Shown in pieces: positions 41,223 through 49,055 of a DNA stretch of 64,000 bases. The position numbers were made by a program, and so were the translations under genes. The first letter of the stretch is position 1. Each line of letters begins with the position of its first letter. Source of the stretch: Neoroseomonas eburnea (lineage in GTDB: Bacteria; Pseudomonadota; Alphaproteobacteria; Acetobacterales; Acetobacteraceae); NCBI RefSeq assembly GCF_018129005.1, contig NZ_JAAEDL010000004.1, forward strand, positions 186,001-250,000. The letters run 5' to 3'. The notes below the pieces were generated by a model that was not told where the DNA came from, made no database searches, and saw only the letters and a list, made by a program, of their open reading frames with translations.

Positions 41223-41274
41223 CCAAAGGCCTTTCGGCCTTTGGTGGGGTGGTGCGGAGGGGCAAAGCCCCTCC
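41223..41274 (+). repeat. Dispersed repeat family B, copy 7
   Basis: CCAAAGGCC/GGCCTTTGG (41223-41244), then GGAGGGGC/GCCCCTCC (41256-41274), plus orientation. It ends 11 bp before the SDR-DoxX start codon. Confidence 0.88.
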
Positions 41275-41285
41275 GGCCTTCGCGG

Positions 41286-42650
41286 ATGACCTTCGCACCG
41301 ATGGCATCCGCGCCCCCGGAAGCGCGCGGCGATGCGCCGCCTCGGTCCGCGCCGCTCACGGTCCTCGTCCTCGGCGCCTATGGCTTGGTCGGCGCCGTGG
41401 TGGCGGATCGCCTGGCCGCTGCCGGTCATCGCGTCACCGGCATCGGCCGGCAGGTCGAGGCCGCCCGCAGGGCGCGCCCGCACGTGGACTGGAAGGCACA
41501 GGACATCGCCCGCCTCGGGCGGGCCGAGGACTGGGCGCCGCTGCTCGTCGGCGTGGACGCTGTGGTGAATTGCGCCGGCGCGCTGCAGGACGGCGCGCGC
41601 GACGATGTCCAGGCCGTCCAGTCCGTCGCCATGCGCGCGCTGTTCGAGGCCTGCGATGCCGCCCGCATGGGCTGCGTCGTGCAGGTCTCGGCGGTCGGTG
41701 CGGCGGCGGATGCGTCGACCGCCTTCATGCGCAGCAAGGCGGAGGCCGATGCCGCCCTGGCCCGCGCGGCCTGCCCCTGGGTGGTGCTGCGGCCCGGCCT
41801 GGTGCTCGCACAACAGGCCTATGGCGGCACGGCGCTGCTGCGCGCGCTCGCCGCCTGGCCCGGGCCGGTGCCGCTGCCGCTCGTCGGGGCGGAGGTGCAG
41901 ACCGTGCCGGTCGGCGTCGTCGCCGATGCGGTGCTGGACGCCGTGGAAGGCCGGCTCGCCCTGCGCGCGACCTACAACCTGCTGGAGGACCGGCCGCACC
42001 GCCTGGCGGACTGCGTCGCGGCGTTGCGAGCGTGGCTCGGGCGGCCGCCCGCGCGGAGCCTGCCGGCGCCCTTCGCCCTGGCGCGCATGCTGGCCTGGGG
42101 CGGGGACCTGCTCGGGCTGCTCGGCTGGCGGCCGCCGCTGCGCAGCACGAGCCTCGCCGAACTGGCGCGCGGCGTGCGCGGAGATCCGGAACCCTGGGCG
42201 CAGGCCACCGGGCGGCGTGTGCCGGCGCTGGCCGAGACGCTCGCCGCCATGCCCGCCACGGTGCAGGAGAAGTGGTTCGGCCGGCTCTGGCTCCTGCGGC
42301 CGGCGATGATCGCGGTGCTCTCCGTCTTCTGGGCAGCGAGCGGGATCGTCGCCCTGCTGCGCCCGGCCGAGGCCGCCGCGGTGCTGACGGCGCGGGCGGT
42401 GCCGGAGGCGTTCGCCGTGGCGGCGGTGCTGCTGGGCGCCGCGGCGGACCTCGCGCTGGCGGTGCTGATGCTCCACCGCCGGACCATGCCGTTCGCGGCG
42501 CGGGGCATGGTGGCGGTCACGCTCGCCTACCTGGCGGGGGGCAGCCTGCTCGCGCCCGATCTCTGGCTCGATCCGCTGGGACCGCTGCTGAAGCCCATCC
42601 CGGCCATGCTGCCCGCCCTCGTGCTGCTGGCGACGGAGGAGGAGCGGTGA
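41286..42650 (+). CDS. Fused SDR (NAD(P)-binding) and DoxX-like membrane protein
   Basis: A 454-residue two-part protein. Residues about 23-240 form an atypical SDR Rossmann domain (LTVLVLGAYGLVGAVVADRLAAAG, shown as LTVLVLGAYGLVG then AVVADRLAAAG; VVNCAGALQD; QVSAVGAAADASTAFMRSK), close to NAD(P)H-binding proteins that act on quinones or membrane substrates. Residues about 330-450 carry four hydrophobic helices of DoxX type (MIAVLSVFWAASGIVALLRP). The membrane part would bring the nucleotide domain to the inner membrane. ATG 41286 is used; 41301 is an alternative. Its stop overlaps the DUF2269 start (GTGA). Confidence 0.85.
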   Translation: MTFAPMASAPPEARGDAPPRSAPLTVLVLGAYGLVGAVVADRLAAAGHRVTGIGRQVEAARRARPHVDWKAQDIARLGRAEDWAPLLVGVDAVVNCAGALQDGARDDVQAVQSVAMRALFEACDAARMGCVVQVSAVGAAADASTAFMRSKAEADAALARAACPWVVLRPGLVLAQQAYGGTALLRALAAWPGPVPLPLVGAEVQTVPVGVVADAVLDAVEGRLALRATYNLLEDRPHRLADCVAALRAWLGRPPARSLPAPFALARMLAWGGDLLGLLGWRPPLRSTSLAELARGVRGDPEPWAQATGRRVPALAETLAAMPATVQEKWFGRLWLLRPAMIAVLSVFWAASGIVALLRPAEAAAVLTARAVPEAFAVAAVLLGAAADLALAVLMLHRRTMPFAARGMVAVTLAYLAGGSLLAPDLWLDPLGPLLKPIPAMLPALVLLATEEER

Positions 42651-43123
42651 GCCTGCTGCCCGACCTGCTGCGCTGGCTGCATGTGCTCGGCGCCGCCGTG
42701 CTGTTCGGCACCGGCGCGGGCATCGCCTTCTTCATGGTCATGGCACACCGGACGCGCGATGCGGCGCTGATCGCCCATGTCGCCGGAACGGTGGTGGTGG
42801 CGGACACGGTGTTCACCGCGACGGCGGTGGTGCTGCAGCCCGTCACCGGCGTGCTGCTGGTGCAGGAGGTCGGGTGGTCCCTGACCGAGGGCTGGATCCT
42901 GCTGTCGCTGGCGCTCTACGTCCTGACCGGCCTGTTCTGGCTGCCGGTGGTGGCGATCCAGCTCCGCCTGCGCAACCTGGCGCGCGCGGCGGCCGCGGCG
43001 GGGGTGGCGCTGCCGCCGGCCTATCACCGGCTGTACCGGATCTGGTTCGCCTGCGGTTTCCCCGCCTTCCTGGCGGTGCTGGCGATCTTCTGGCTGATGC
43101 TGACGCGCCCGCTGCTCGGCTGA
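42647..43123 (+). CDS. DUF2269-type integral membrane protein
   Basis: A 158-residue protein with four membrane helices (about 4-27, 44-66, 77-101 and 130-152). LRWLHVLGAAVLFGTGAGIAFFM and the late RIWFACGFPAFLAVLAIFW fit DUF2269; function unknown. It starts with GTG overlapping the previous stop by 4 bases, after GGAGGAG, so it is made in fixed proportion to the SDR-DoxX protein. I recall this gene pair from other Proteobacteria; the two probably form one membrane complex. Confidence 0.85.
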   Translation: MSLLPDLLRWLHVLGAAVLFGTGAGIAFFMVMAHRTRDAALIAHVAGTVVVADTVFTATAVVLQPVTGVLLVQEVGWSLTEGWILLSLALYVLTGLFWLPVVAIQLRLRNLARAAAAAGVALPPAYHRLYRIWFACGFPAFLAVLAIFWLMLTRPLLG

Positions 43124-43217
43124 ACGGGAGCGCCGGCCGGGCCAGGGGCGCCGGCTCCGTTGCCTTCGCGGGGGGATGGGCGGCGTCCCTTGGCGGCGAA
43201 GGCACGCCGCCGACGCG

Positions 43218-43469
43218 TCACCGGCGTCGCATCGCCAGGGCCAGGCCGCCGAGGATCATGGCGCCCAGCAGCCAGACCAGCAGCAGCGCACCGATGCCGA
43301 GTCCTGTGCCGACCAGCGTCCCGGTGCGCGCGCTGTCCGATTCCGCCGCCAGGTACTGCAGCGTGGCGCGGACCAGGCTGACCGCGAACCAGCCCGCCAT
43401 GCCGATGTTGAAGGCAAGAAGGAGCCGCCGCGGCAGGCGGGCACGATGCGGGGTGGCGGACGCATCCAT
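43218..43469 (-). CDS. Small membrane protein
   Basis: An 83-residue protein with two predicted helices (about 17-36 and 56-78), arranged RRLLLAFNIGMAGWFAVSLV and then GLGIGALLLVWLLGAMILGGLALAM, with a positive N-terminus and C-terminus. It probably has both ends inside. I do not recognise it. The start at ATG 43469 is the only in-frame ATG near the first helix. It lies downstream of the MFS gene on the same strand, with about 80 bp between. Function unknown. Confidence 0.6.
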   Translation of the reverse strand: MDASATPHRARLPRRLLLAFNIGMAGWFAVSLVRATLQYLAAESDSARTGTLVGTGLGIGALLLVWLLGAMILGGLALAMRRR

Positions 43470-43549
43470 CGGCGGCTCCGGGGCGGTGTCGGTCCGTTCC
43501 TGAACGAAGCGGCGCCCGGCGCCGAGGAAATGCTTCGCGCGCCATGCCG

Positions 43550-44836
43550 TCAGGCGGTCGAGGCCGTCGTCGCCGCGCCCGCCGGCCGCCGCGCGCCGAG
43601 CGCCAGCACCGCCGCCACCAGGCACGCCGCGCCCGCCAGATAGAAGGCCGGCAGGTAGGAGGCCAGCGCATCACGGCTGAGTCCGCCCAGCAGGGCCGCC
43701 AGCGCCGCGCCGAGCTGGTGCGCCGTGAAGATCCAGCCGAAGACGATCGGCGCCTTCTCCCGCCCGAAGGCCTGGCCCGCGAGCTTCACGGTCGGCGGCA
43801 CCGTCGCGATCCAGTCGAGCCCGTAGAACACCGCGAAGAAGGCGAGCCCATAGAGGCTGAAGGTGCTGGACGGCAGCCAGAGCAGCGAGAGCCCCCGCAA
43901 GCCATAATACCAGAACAGCAGCTTGCGGTTGTCGTAGCGGTCCGAGAGCCAGCCCGACAGCACGGTGCCGATGAAATCGAAGATCCCCATCAGCGCGAGC
44001 ACCGAGGCCGCCTGGACCTCCGCCATGCCGAAATCGGCGCAGAGCGGGATGAAATGAGTCTGGATCAGCCCGTTGGTGGACAGGCCGCAGACCAGGAAGG
44101 TCACGAACAGGATCCAGAAGACCCGGGTCCGCGACGCCTCGGCCAAGGTCGCGAAGGCGGTGCGGACGGGATTGGCGGCGGGCGACGGGGGTGGGGCGAC
44201 GCGGTCCTCGCCAAGGGCCGGCAGGCCGAGCTCGGACGGATGGTTGCGCCCGAGCAGCAGCACGAGCAATGCCGCGACGCCGCAGGCGAGCAGGCCCGGC
44301 GCCATGGCGGCGCGCCAGCCGGCCTCCTGCGCCAGCCAGGCGCCGAGCGGCAGGAAGGCGAGCTGCCCGGTGGCATTCGCCGCCGTCAGCAGCCCCAGCA
44401 CCAGGCCGCGGTGCCGCACGAACCAGCGATTCGCGACCGTCGCGCTCAGCACCATCGCCGTCATGCCGGTGCCGATGCCGGTGATGGCCCCCCAGTAGAG
44501 CCAGAGCTGCCAGACCTGCGTCATCGTCGTCGAGAGCAGGCAGCCCGTCACCACGGTGACGAGCGCGATCGCGACCATCCGCCGCAGGCCGAAGCGCTGC
44601 AGCAGCGCCGCGGCGAAGGGCGCCATCAGGCCGAACAGCAGCAGGCGCAGCGCGAGCGCCCCGGAAATGGCGGAGGTCTCCCAGCCCGTCTCCCGCTGCA
44701 GGGGCAGCAGCAGCGCGCCGAGCACACCGAGCGCGCCGGCTGAGGCCAGCGACACCAGGAAGGTGATGGCGACCATCACCCAGCCGTAGTGGATGCCGCG
44801 GCGAGCAAGCGCGGCGGCGAGCGGTTCGGCGAGCAT
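43550..44836 (-). CDS. MFS transporter
   Basis: A 428-residue transporter with 12 predicted helices. The N-half has HYGWVMVAITFLVSLASAG and the motif-A-like loop RFGLRRMV. The C-half starts after a cytosolic loop rich in Pro and carries the second loop SGWLSDRYDNRKLLF. The pattern resembles OFA/monocarboxylate-type MFS permeases. ATG 44836 follows GGAAGGA. A MarR-type regulator gene lies 17 bp upstream on the same strand, so the transporter is likely controlled by that repressor and its ligand. Confidence 0.9.
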   Translation of the reverse strand: MLAEPLAAALARRGIHYGWVMVAITFLVSLASAGALGVLGALLLPLQRETGWETSAISGALALRLLLFGLMAPFAAALLQRFGLRRMVAIALVTVVTGCLLSTTMTQVWQLWLYWGAITGIGTGMTAMVLSATVANRWFVRHRGLVLGLLTAANATGQLAFLPLGAWLAQEAGWRAAMAPGLLACGVAALLVLLLGRNHPSELGLPALGEDRVAPPPSPAANPVRTAFATLAEASRTRVFWILFVTFLVCGLSTNGLIQTHFIPLCADFGMAEVQAASVLALMGIFDFIGTVLSGWLSDRYDNRKLLFWYYGLRGLSLLWLPSSTFSLYGLAFFAVFYGLDWIATVPPTVKLAGQAFGREKAPIVFGWIFTAHQLGAALAALLGGLSRDALASYLPAFYLAGAACLVAAVLALGARRPAGAATTASTA

Positions 44837-44853
44837 GGGGCGTCCTTCCGGGA

Positions 44854-45276
44854 TCAGGCGAGGTCGGTGGCGAGGAGTTCGGCGACCAGCAGGCGCAGCG
44901 CCTGCGTGCGGTCCGGACCGAAACGGGCTTCGAAGTCCTGCTGCGCCGCGGCCCAGAGCGGGCGGGCGGCGGCGAACCGGGCCTGGCCTTCGGGTGTCAG
45001 CGCGAGCAGGCGGCTGCGGCGATCCGCGGGGTCCGGTCCAACGGTGAGCAGCCCGTCGCGCTCCAGCGGCTGGAGGTTCCGCCCGAGCGTGGTGCGGTCC
45101 ATGGCCATGACGGCGGCGAAGGCGCCAAGGGCGATCGGCCCGCGCGAGGCAAGCCGGCCGAGCAGCGCGTATTGCCCGATGTTCAGCCCGGCCGGCGCGA
45201 GGCGCAGGTCGTAGAACTGGGTGAGGTGGCGCGTCGCCTTGCGCAGGCCGTGGCAGCTGCAGCGGTCCGGAAGCAT
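44854..45276 (-). CDS. MarR-family transcriptional regulator
   Basis: A 140-residue winged-helix dimeric regulator. The recognition region reads LGAFAAVMAMDRTTLGRNLQPLERDGLL and the wing DPADRRSRLLALTPEG, split here as LGAFAAVMAMDRTTLG and RNLQPLERDGLL. Flanking helices form the dimer interface. Cys6 and Cys8 near the N-terminus (RCSCHG) could sense oxidants or metals, which is speculative. The MFS gene follows, and the promoter has an 18-bp palindrome inside it, so autoregulation with ligand-induced release is the likely scheme. The mRNA appears leaderless. Confidence 0.9.
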   Translation of the reverse strand: MLPDRCSCHGLRKATRHLTQFYDLRLAPAGLNIGQYALLGRLASRGPIALGAFAAVMAMDRTTLGRNLQPLERDGLLTVGPDPADRRSRLLALTPEGQARFAAARPLWAAAQQDFEARFGPDRTQALRLLVAELLATDLA

Positions 45277-45282
45277 GGCGCG

Positions 45283-45310
45283 ATACTAGGCGTATATACA
45301 CCTATTGCAA
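45283..45310 (-). promoter_or_regulatory. MarR/MFS promoter with operator in the spacer
   Basis: On the minus strand: TTGCAA (45310-45305), 16 bp, TAGTAT (45288-45283), then CGCGCC and the ATG at 45276. The spacer and -10 contain TAGGCGTATATACACCTA (45287-45304 on the plus strand), an 18-bp palindrome with one mismatched pair and a perfect GTATATAC core. Six bases between the -10 box and the ATG imply transcription starting at or next to the start codon. Confidence 0.7.
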
Positions 45311-45395
45311 GGCCCCGCGCCGCCAGCCTTGGCGCGAGGGGCCGCGGGCCGTAGAACCCCGGGCCAACCCTTCCCCTTCGCAGGTTCCCCGCCCC

Positions 45396-47075
45396 ATGGC
45401 CGCCTATCAGTACGTCTACGTGATGAAAGACCTCACCAAGTCCTATCCGGGCGGTCGCGAGGTCTTCAAAGGCATTACCCTTTCCTTCCTCCCCGGCGTG
45501 AAGATCGGCGTGCTCGGCCCTAACGGCGCCGGCAAGTCCACGCTCATGCGGATCATGGCCGGGCAGGACAAGGAATTCGGCGGCGAGGCCTGGGCCGCCG
45601 AGGGCGTGCGCGTCGGCTACCTGGCGCAGGAGCCGCATCTCGACCCCAACCTCACCGTCGGCGAGAACGTCCGCGCCGCCTTCGCCGACCTGAACGGATG
45701 GCTGCACCGCTTCAACGAGATCTCCGAGAAGTTCGCCGAGGAGATGTCCGAGGACGAGATGAACGCCCTGCTCGCCGAGCAGGCGGAGCTGCAGGAGAAG
45801 ATCGACGCCGCCAACGGCTGGGAGATCGACCGCCAGGTCGAGATCGCGCTCGACGCGCTGCGCTGCCCGCCGCCGGACAGCCCGGTGACCAACCTCTCGG
45901 GCGGCGAGCGGCGCCGCGTCGCACTCTGCCGCCTGCTGCTCGAGAAGCCGGACATGCTGCTGCTCGACGAACCGACCAACCACCTCGATGCCGAAAGCGT
46001 CGCCTGGCTGGAACGCACGCTGAAGGACTATGCGGGCACGGTGCTGATCGTCACGCACGACCGCTACTTCCTCGACAACGTCACCTCCTGGATCCTCGAG
46101 GTCGATCGCGGCCGGGGCATCCCCTACGAGGGCAACTACTCGACCTACCTCGAACAGAAGCGCAAGCGCATGGCGCAGGAGGAGCGCGAGGAAAGCGCCC
46201 GCCAGCGGCAGCTCGCCGAGGAACGGGACTGGATCGGGCGCTCGCCTTCCGCCCGCCAGGCCAAGTCCAAGGCGCGCATCGCGGCCTATGAGGACCTGCT
46301 GCGCGCGAGCCAGGACAAGGCGCCGGACCCGACCGAGATCGCCATCCCGCCCGCCCCGCGCCTGGGCAACACCGTCATCGTCGCGGAGAACCTGTCGAAG
46401 GGCTACGGCGACCGGCTGCTGATCGACAACCTGTCCTTCAAGCTGCCGCCGGGCGGCATCGTCGGCGTCATCGGGCCGAACGGCGCCGGCAAGACCACGC
46501 TGTTCAAGATGATCATGGGCCGCGAGACGCCGGATGCCGGCACGCTCACGGTCGGGGAGAGCGTGGAACTCGGCTACGTGGACCAGTCCCGCGACAGCCT
46601 CGACGACAACAAGACCGTCTGGCAGGAAATCTCCGGCGGCGATGACACCATCACCATCGGCAAGCGCACCGTCGCGTCGCGCGCCTACGTGGCCGCCTTC
46701 AACTTCAAGGGCGGCGACCAGCAGAAGAAGGTCGGCTCGCTCTCGGGCGGCGAGCGCAACCGCGTCCACCTCGCGAAGATGCTGAAGAAGGAGCACAATG
46801 TGCTCCTGCTCGACGAACCGACCAACGACCTCGACGTCGAAACGCTGCGGGCGCTGGAGAACGCGCTGATGGAATTCGCGGGCTGCGCCGTGATCATCTC
46901 GCACGATCGCTTCTTCCTCGACCGGCTCGCGACGCACATCCTCGCCTTCGAAGGGGACAGCCACGTCGAGTGGTTCGAGGGGAATTTCGAGAGCTACGAA
47001 GAGGACAAGCGACGTCGACTCGGGGACGCAGCGACGGACCCGCACCGGATCAAGTACAAGCCGCTGGCGCGGTGA
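45396..47075 (+). CDS. ettA: Energy-dependent translational throttle protein EttA (ABC-F ATPase)
   Basis: A 559-residue cytosolic ABC-F protein that binds the ribosomal E site and gates the first elongation step according to ATP/ADP. There are two ABC domains without membrane part: Walker A GPNGAGKST and LSGGERRRVALCRLLL with LLLDEPTNHLDAES in the first, and GPNGAGKTT and LSGGERNRVHLAKML with LLLDEPTNDLD in the second. The inter-domain linker (PtIM; YLEQKRKRMAQEEREE, RDWIGRSPSARQAKSKAR) is of the EttA type. Length and domain order match EttA rather than Uup or YheS. Confidence 0.95.
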   Translation: MAAYQYVYVMKDLTKSYPGGREVFKGITLSFLPGVKIGVLGPNGAGKSTLMRIMAGQDKEFGGEAWAAEGVRVGYLAQEPHLDPNLTVGENVRAAFADLNGWLHRFNEISEKFAEEMSEDEMNALLAEQAELQEKIDAANGWEIDRQVEIALDALRCPPPDSPVTNLSGGERRRVALCRLLLEKPDMLLLDEPTNHLDAESVAWLERTLKDYAGTVLIVTHDRYFLDNVTSWILEVDRGRGIPYEGNYSTYLEQKRKRMAQEEREESARQRQLAEERDWIGRSPSARQAKSKARIAAYEDLLRASQDKAPDPTEIAIPPAPRLGNTVIVAENLSKGYGDRLLIDNLSFKLPPGGIVGVIGPNGAGKTTLFKMIMGRETPDAGTLTVGESVELGYVDQSRDSLDDNKTVWQEISGGDDTITIGKRTVASRAYVAAFNFKGGDQQKKVGSLSGGERNRVHLAKMLKKEHNVLLLDEPTNDLDVETLRALENALMEFAGCAVIISHDRFFLDRLATHILAFEGDSHVEWFEGNFESYEEDKRRRLGDAATDPHRIKYKPLAR

Positions 47076-47089
47076 CGCGGGAGAAGAAT

Positions 47090-47111
47090 CCGGGGGAGGG
47101 AACTCCCCCGG
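47090..47111 (+). terminator. Hairpin after ettA (GGAA-loop family)
   Basis: A perfect 9-bp stem CCGGGGGAG/CTCCCCCGG with loop GGAA, 14 bp after the ettA stop, followed by ACCTTCTGTCTGTCA. The trailing CTGTCTGTCA block also follows the ilvA hairpin, where it reads GTCTGTCAG. Confidence 0.6.
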
Positions 47112-47175
47112 ACCTTCTGTCTGTCACCAGGGCAATCCGGGCGCGGCAGGCCTGCCCGCCTGGCGGAGGCCGCAT

Positions 47176-47706
47176 TTGAGCGCGAGCATGATCCCGCTGC
47201 GCTCGGCACGGATCGTCACGACCGAACGGCTGATGATGATCCCGCCGGGGAAGGAGAACCTGCCGGACCTGATCCGGCTGAAGGGCGACGAGCGCGTCTT
47301 CGGCTGGATGCTGCACGGCGTCCGCAGCGCCGAGCGCGCGGCGGAGGAACTCGAGGACGATTCCGACTTCTGGGAGGTGCGCGGCTACGGCACCTGGTGC
47401 GTCTTCGAACGCGAGAGCGGTGCCTTCCTCGGCATCTGCGGCTTCATGGAACGGCCGGACGGGCGCGGTGTCGCGCTGCGCTACGCCCTCTGGCCCGAAT
47501 GCCGCGGCAAGGGCTTCGCCCGGGAAGCGGCACGCGCGGCGCTCGCCTTCGGGCACCGCGCGGGCCTGCGGCGCATCATCGCCGTCGCGCGGGACGAGAA
47601 CATCGCCTCGCGCGCTGTGCTGACCGATATCGGCATGACCCTGGCCGGGGAATTCCGCAACCAGGGCCACCGCATGCTGCTGTTCCAGAGCCTGGCCGGA
47701 AGCTAG
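47176..47706 (+). CDS. GNAT-family acetyltransferase (RimJ/RimL-like)
   Basis: A 176-residue acetyltransferase of the RimJ/RimL type. It opens IVTTERLMMIPPGKENLPDLIRL (shown as IVTTERLMMIPPG then KENLPDLIRL). FLGICGFMERPDGRGVALRYALWPECRGKG carries the acetyl-CoA motif, with RGKGFAREAARAAL as the pyrophosphate loop, and NIASRAVLTDIGM follows. TTG 47176 is chosen as start because GGCGGAGG lies 6 bases upstream; ATG 47188 is 18 bases from it. Substrate unknown (N-terminal or small molecule). A family A repeat follows the stop directly. Confidence 0.87.
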   Translation: MSASMIPLRSARIVTTERLMMIPPGKENLPDLIRLKGDERVFGWMLHGVRSAERAAEELEDDSDFWEVRGYGTWCVFERESGAFLGICGFMERPDGRGVALRYALWPECRGKGFAREAARAALAFGHRAGLRRIIAVARDENIASRAVLTDIGMTLAGEFRNQGHRMLLFQSLAGS

Positions 47707-47808
47707 AGCGGCTTCGGTTCGCCTTGGCTCACGGCAACCGCTGCAGCCTTCTGAAATTGCTAGCATCTTCACCCGATCAGGTGGGGCCACCTGATCGGGA
47801 TCTGCTCG
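47705..47808 (+). repeat. Dispersed repeat family A, copy 2
   Basis: It has the blocks GAGCGGCTTCGGTTCGCCTTGG, split as GAGCGGCTTC and GGTTCGCCTTGG, then CGGCAACCGCT, GCAGCCTTCTG, AGCATCTTCACCCGATCAGG and CCTGATCGGGATCTGCTC. Here CACCCGATCAGGTG and CACCTGATCGGGA pair as a hairpin. It begins at the GNAT stop codon. Confidence 0.85.
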
Positions 47809-47812
47809 AGCA

Positions 47813-47849
47813 TCCTGATTCGGAAGTCCCGCGGACTTCGGAATCAGGA
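47813..47849. repeat. Dispersed repeat family E: long stem between convergent genes
   Basis: A 17-bp stem: TCCTGATTC + G + GAAGTCC, loop CGC, GGACTTC + G + GAATCAGGA, with only the central G-G unpaired. It ends 2 bp before the stop of the unknown gene on the minus strand, so it probably acts as a bidirectional terminator or 3'-end barrier for both convergent transcripts, although neither side has a T-run. Confidence 0.7.
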
Positions 47850-47851
47850 CA

Positions 47852-48304
47852 TCATTCCAGCCTTTCCGGCCAGCCCACAAACAACCCGACATCTCCCGGC
47901 ATCCCGCCGGGGAAGTCGATGATGCGCGCTGAGAAGGTGAAGCCGCCGGGGGCGAGTTCCTTCTCCCACCACTCGTAGACCTTGTGGAAGACGCCCGGAA
48001 GCGTGTCCTGCCAGCCGGAGAGGTGGTTGTTGATCCGCCGCCCGCCATCCTCGCACAGCAGGGAGGGGAATTTCACGATCATCACCTCCCGCTCGCCGGC
48101 TTCGAAGGCCTTGCGGATGCGCGTGATCGCCCGCGCGCGATCCTCGGCGGTGATCTCGTAGGTCTGTACGCGTTCGGAGAAGGCCTGCAACTCGGCTTTC
48201 CTATGCGCCTCCGCGGCTTCGGCCTCGGCGTGGCGCCGTTTGGCCTCCGCCTCGCGCGCCGCGAACAGGCCTTGGACGCTGAGGGGTGGTGAAGGCTCGG
48301 TCAT
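47852..48304 (-). CDS. Conserved-looking hypothetical protein with N-terminal coiled coil
   Basis: I do not recognise this 150-residue protein. Residues 15-50 are a charged helix rich in Ala, Glu and Arg (AAREAEAKRRHAEAEAAEAHRK) that looks like a coiled coil; it is given here as AAREAEAKRRHAEAE then AAEAHRK. The C-terminal part (about 60-150) is globular and aromatic-rich (HLSGWQDTLPGVFHKVYEWW; FTFSARIIDFPGG). No signal or membrane segment is present. It is followed on the opposite strand by GNAT and the repeats, and is upstream of mlaC's 3' end. Codon use is like its neighbours. Confidence 0.65.
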   Translation of the reverse strand: MTEPSPPLSVQGLFAAREAEAKRRHAEAEAAEAHRKAELQAFSERVQTYEITAEDRARAITRIRKAFEAGEREVMIVKFPSLLCEDGGRRINNHLSGWQDTLPGVFHKVYEWWEKELAPGGFTFSARIIDFPGGMPGDVGLFVGWPERLE

Positions 48305-48387
48305 GGGCAGCTCCTTCGATGCCGAGGACGAAGCCTAGCCGTCTTTGTGATCCTGCCGTTCTGATTCTGCGCAAGCCGCGGGTGCGA

Positions 48388-49029
48388 TCAGCCCCGCGTC
48401 TCGCGCGCGGCGAGTTGCGCGATCTGGTTGCGCATCGCGTCCAGCAGCGGCGCGACCCTTCCGCCGTTGCGCTGGATGACAGCGGCGTATTCGCTGCGCG
48501 TCGTCAGCCGGAGGGAGGTGCCCTCGGCGATCACATCCACCACCTTGGGCTGGCCGCCGATCTCGCTGACCCGCCAGTCGAGCGAGAAGGCCGGCGTATT
48601 CGGCCGCTCGATGATGGTGTTGACCAGCGCGTCCTCCTCCGTCCGCTGCTGGCTGCGGCCGAGGGAGAAGCGCACCCCCCGGTATTCCCCGAAGCGGGCC
48701 GAGAGGTTGCGCACGATGATGTCGTCGAACAGGCGATTGTATTCCGCGAGTTCCGCCGGGGTTGCCTGGCGGACGTAGCGGCCGAGGATGAAGCGGCCGG
48801 TGCCTTCGATGTCGATGGTCCGGCGCAGCACGGCCGCGACCCGGTCCCGCCGCCGCGGCAGGTCGAGCCGCGGGTCGTTGATCGCTGCCACCAGCTCGTT
48901 GCCGGCCGCCTGGATGAAGCCGGTGGCGCGGGCGAGGTCCATCTCGGCCCGGCCATGGCGCGGCAGTGCGAGCATCGCCGCCGCGAGGAAGGGGGAGGAG
49001 AGAAGCAGCCTTCGGGTCATGTGGTTCAT
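48388..49029 (-). CDS. mlaC: Phospholipid-binding protein MlaC
   Basis: A 213-residue periplasmic lipid carrier of the Mla pathway. MlaC shuttles phospholipids between the outer-membrane MlaA complex and the inner-membrane MlaFEDB transporter. A Tat-like signal (MTRRLLLSSPFLAAAMLALP) precedes the domain. FILGRYVRQATPAELAEYNRL, given here as FILGRYVRQATP and AELAEYNRL, is the family hallmark region. IERPNTPAFSLDWRVSE and VVDVIAEGTSL follow. ATG 49029 is preferred; the ATG nine bases later is possible. It lies 26 bp after mlaA on the same strand; mlaFED are not in the window. Confidence 0.9.
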   Translation of the reverse strand: MNHMTRRLLLSSPFLAAAMLALPRHGRAEMDLARATGFIQAAGNELVAAINDPRLDLPRRRDRVAAVLRRTIDIEGTGRFILGRYVRQATPAELAEYNRLFDDIIVRNLSARFGEYRGVRFSLGRSQQRTEEDALVNTIIERPNTPAFSLDWRVSEIGGQPKVVDVIAEGTSLRLTTRSEYAAVIQRNGGRVAPLLDAMRNQIAQLAARETRG

Positions 49030-49055
49030 ATGGGTGGACCTCCGCCGATTCCGAG

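Larger units (their letters stand above)
40571..41285. other. Region without a gene: tandem repeat plus a family B pair
   Basis: 715 bases between tRNA-Ile and the SDR-DoxX gene. It is filled by the tRNA hairpin, the 136-140 bp tandem repeat (40585-40935), a stretch without clear structure (40936-41050) and an inverted pair of family B repeats (41053-41104 and 41223-41274). All frames crossing it derive from repeat sequence and I call none of them a gene. Confidence 0.65.
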
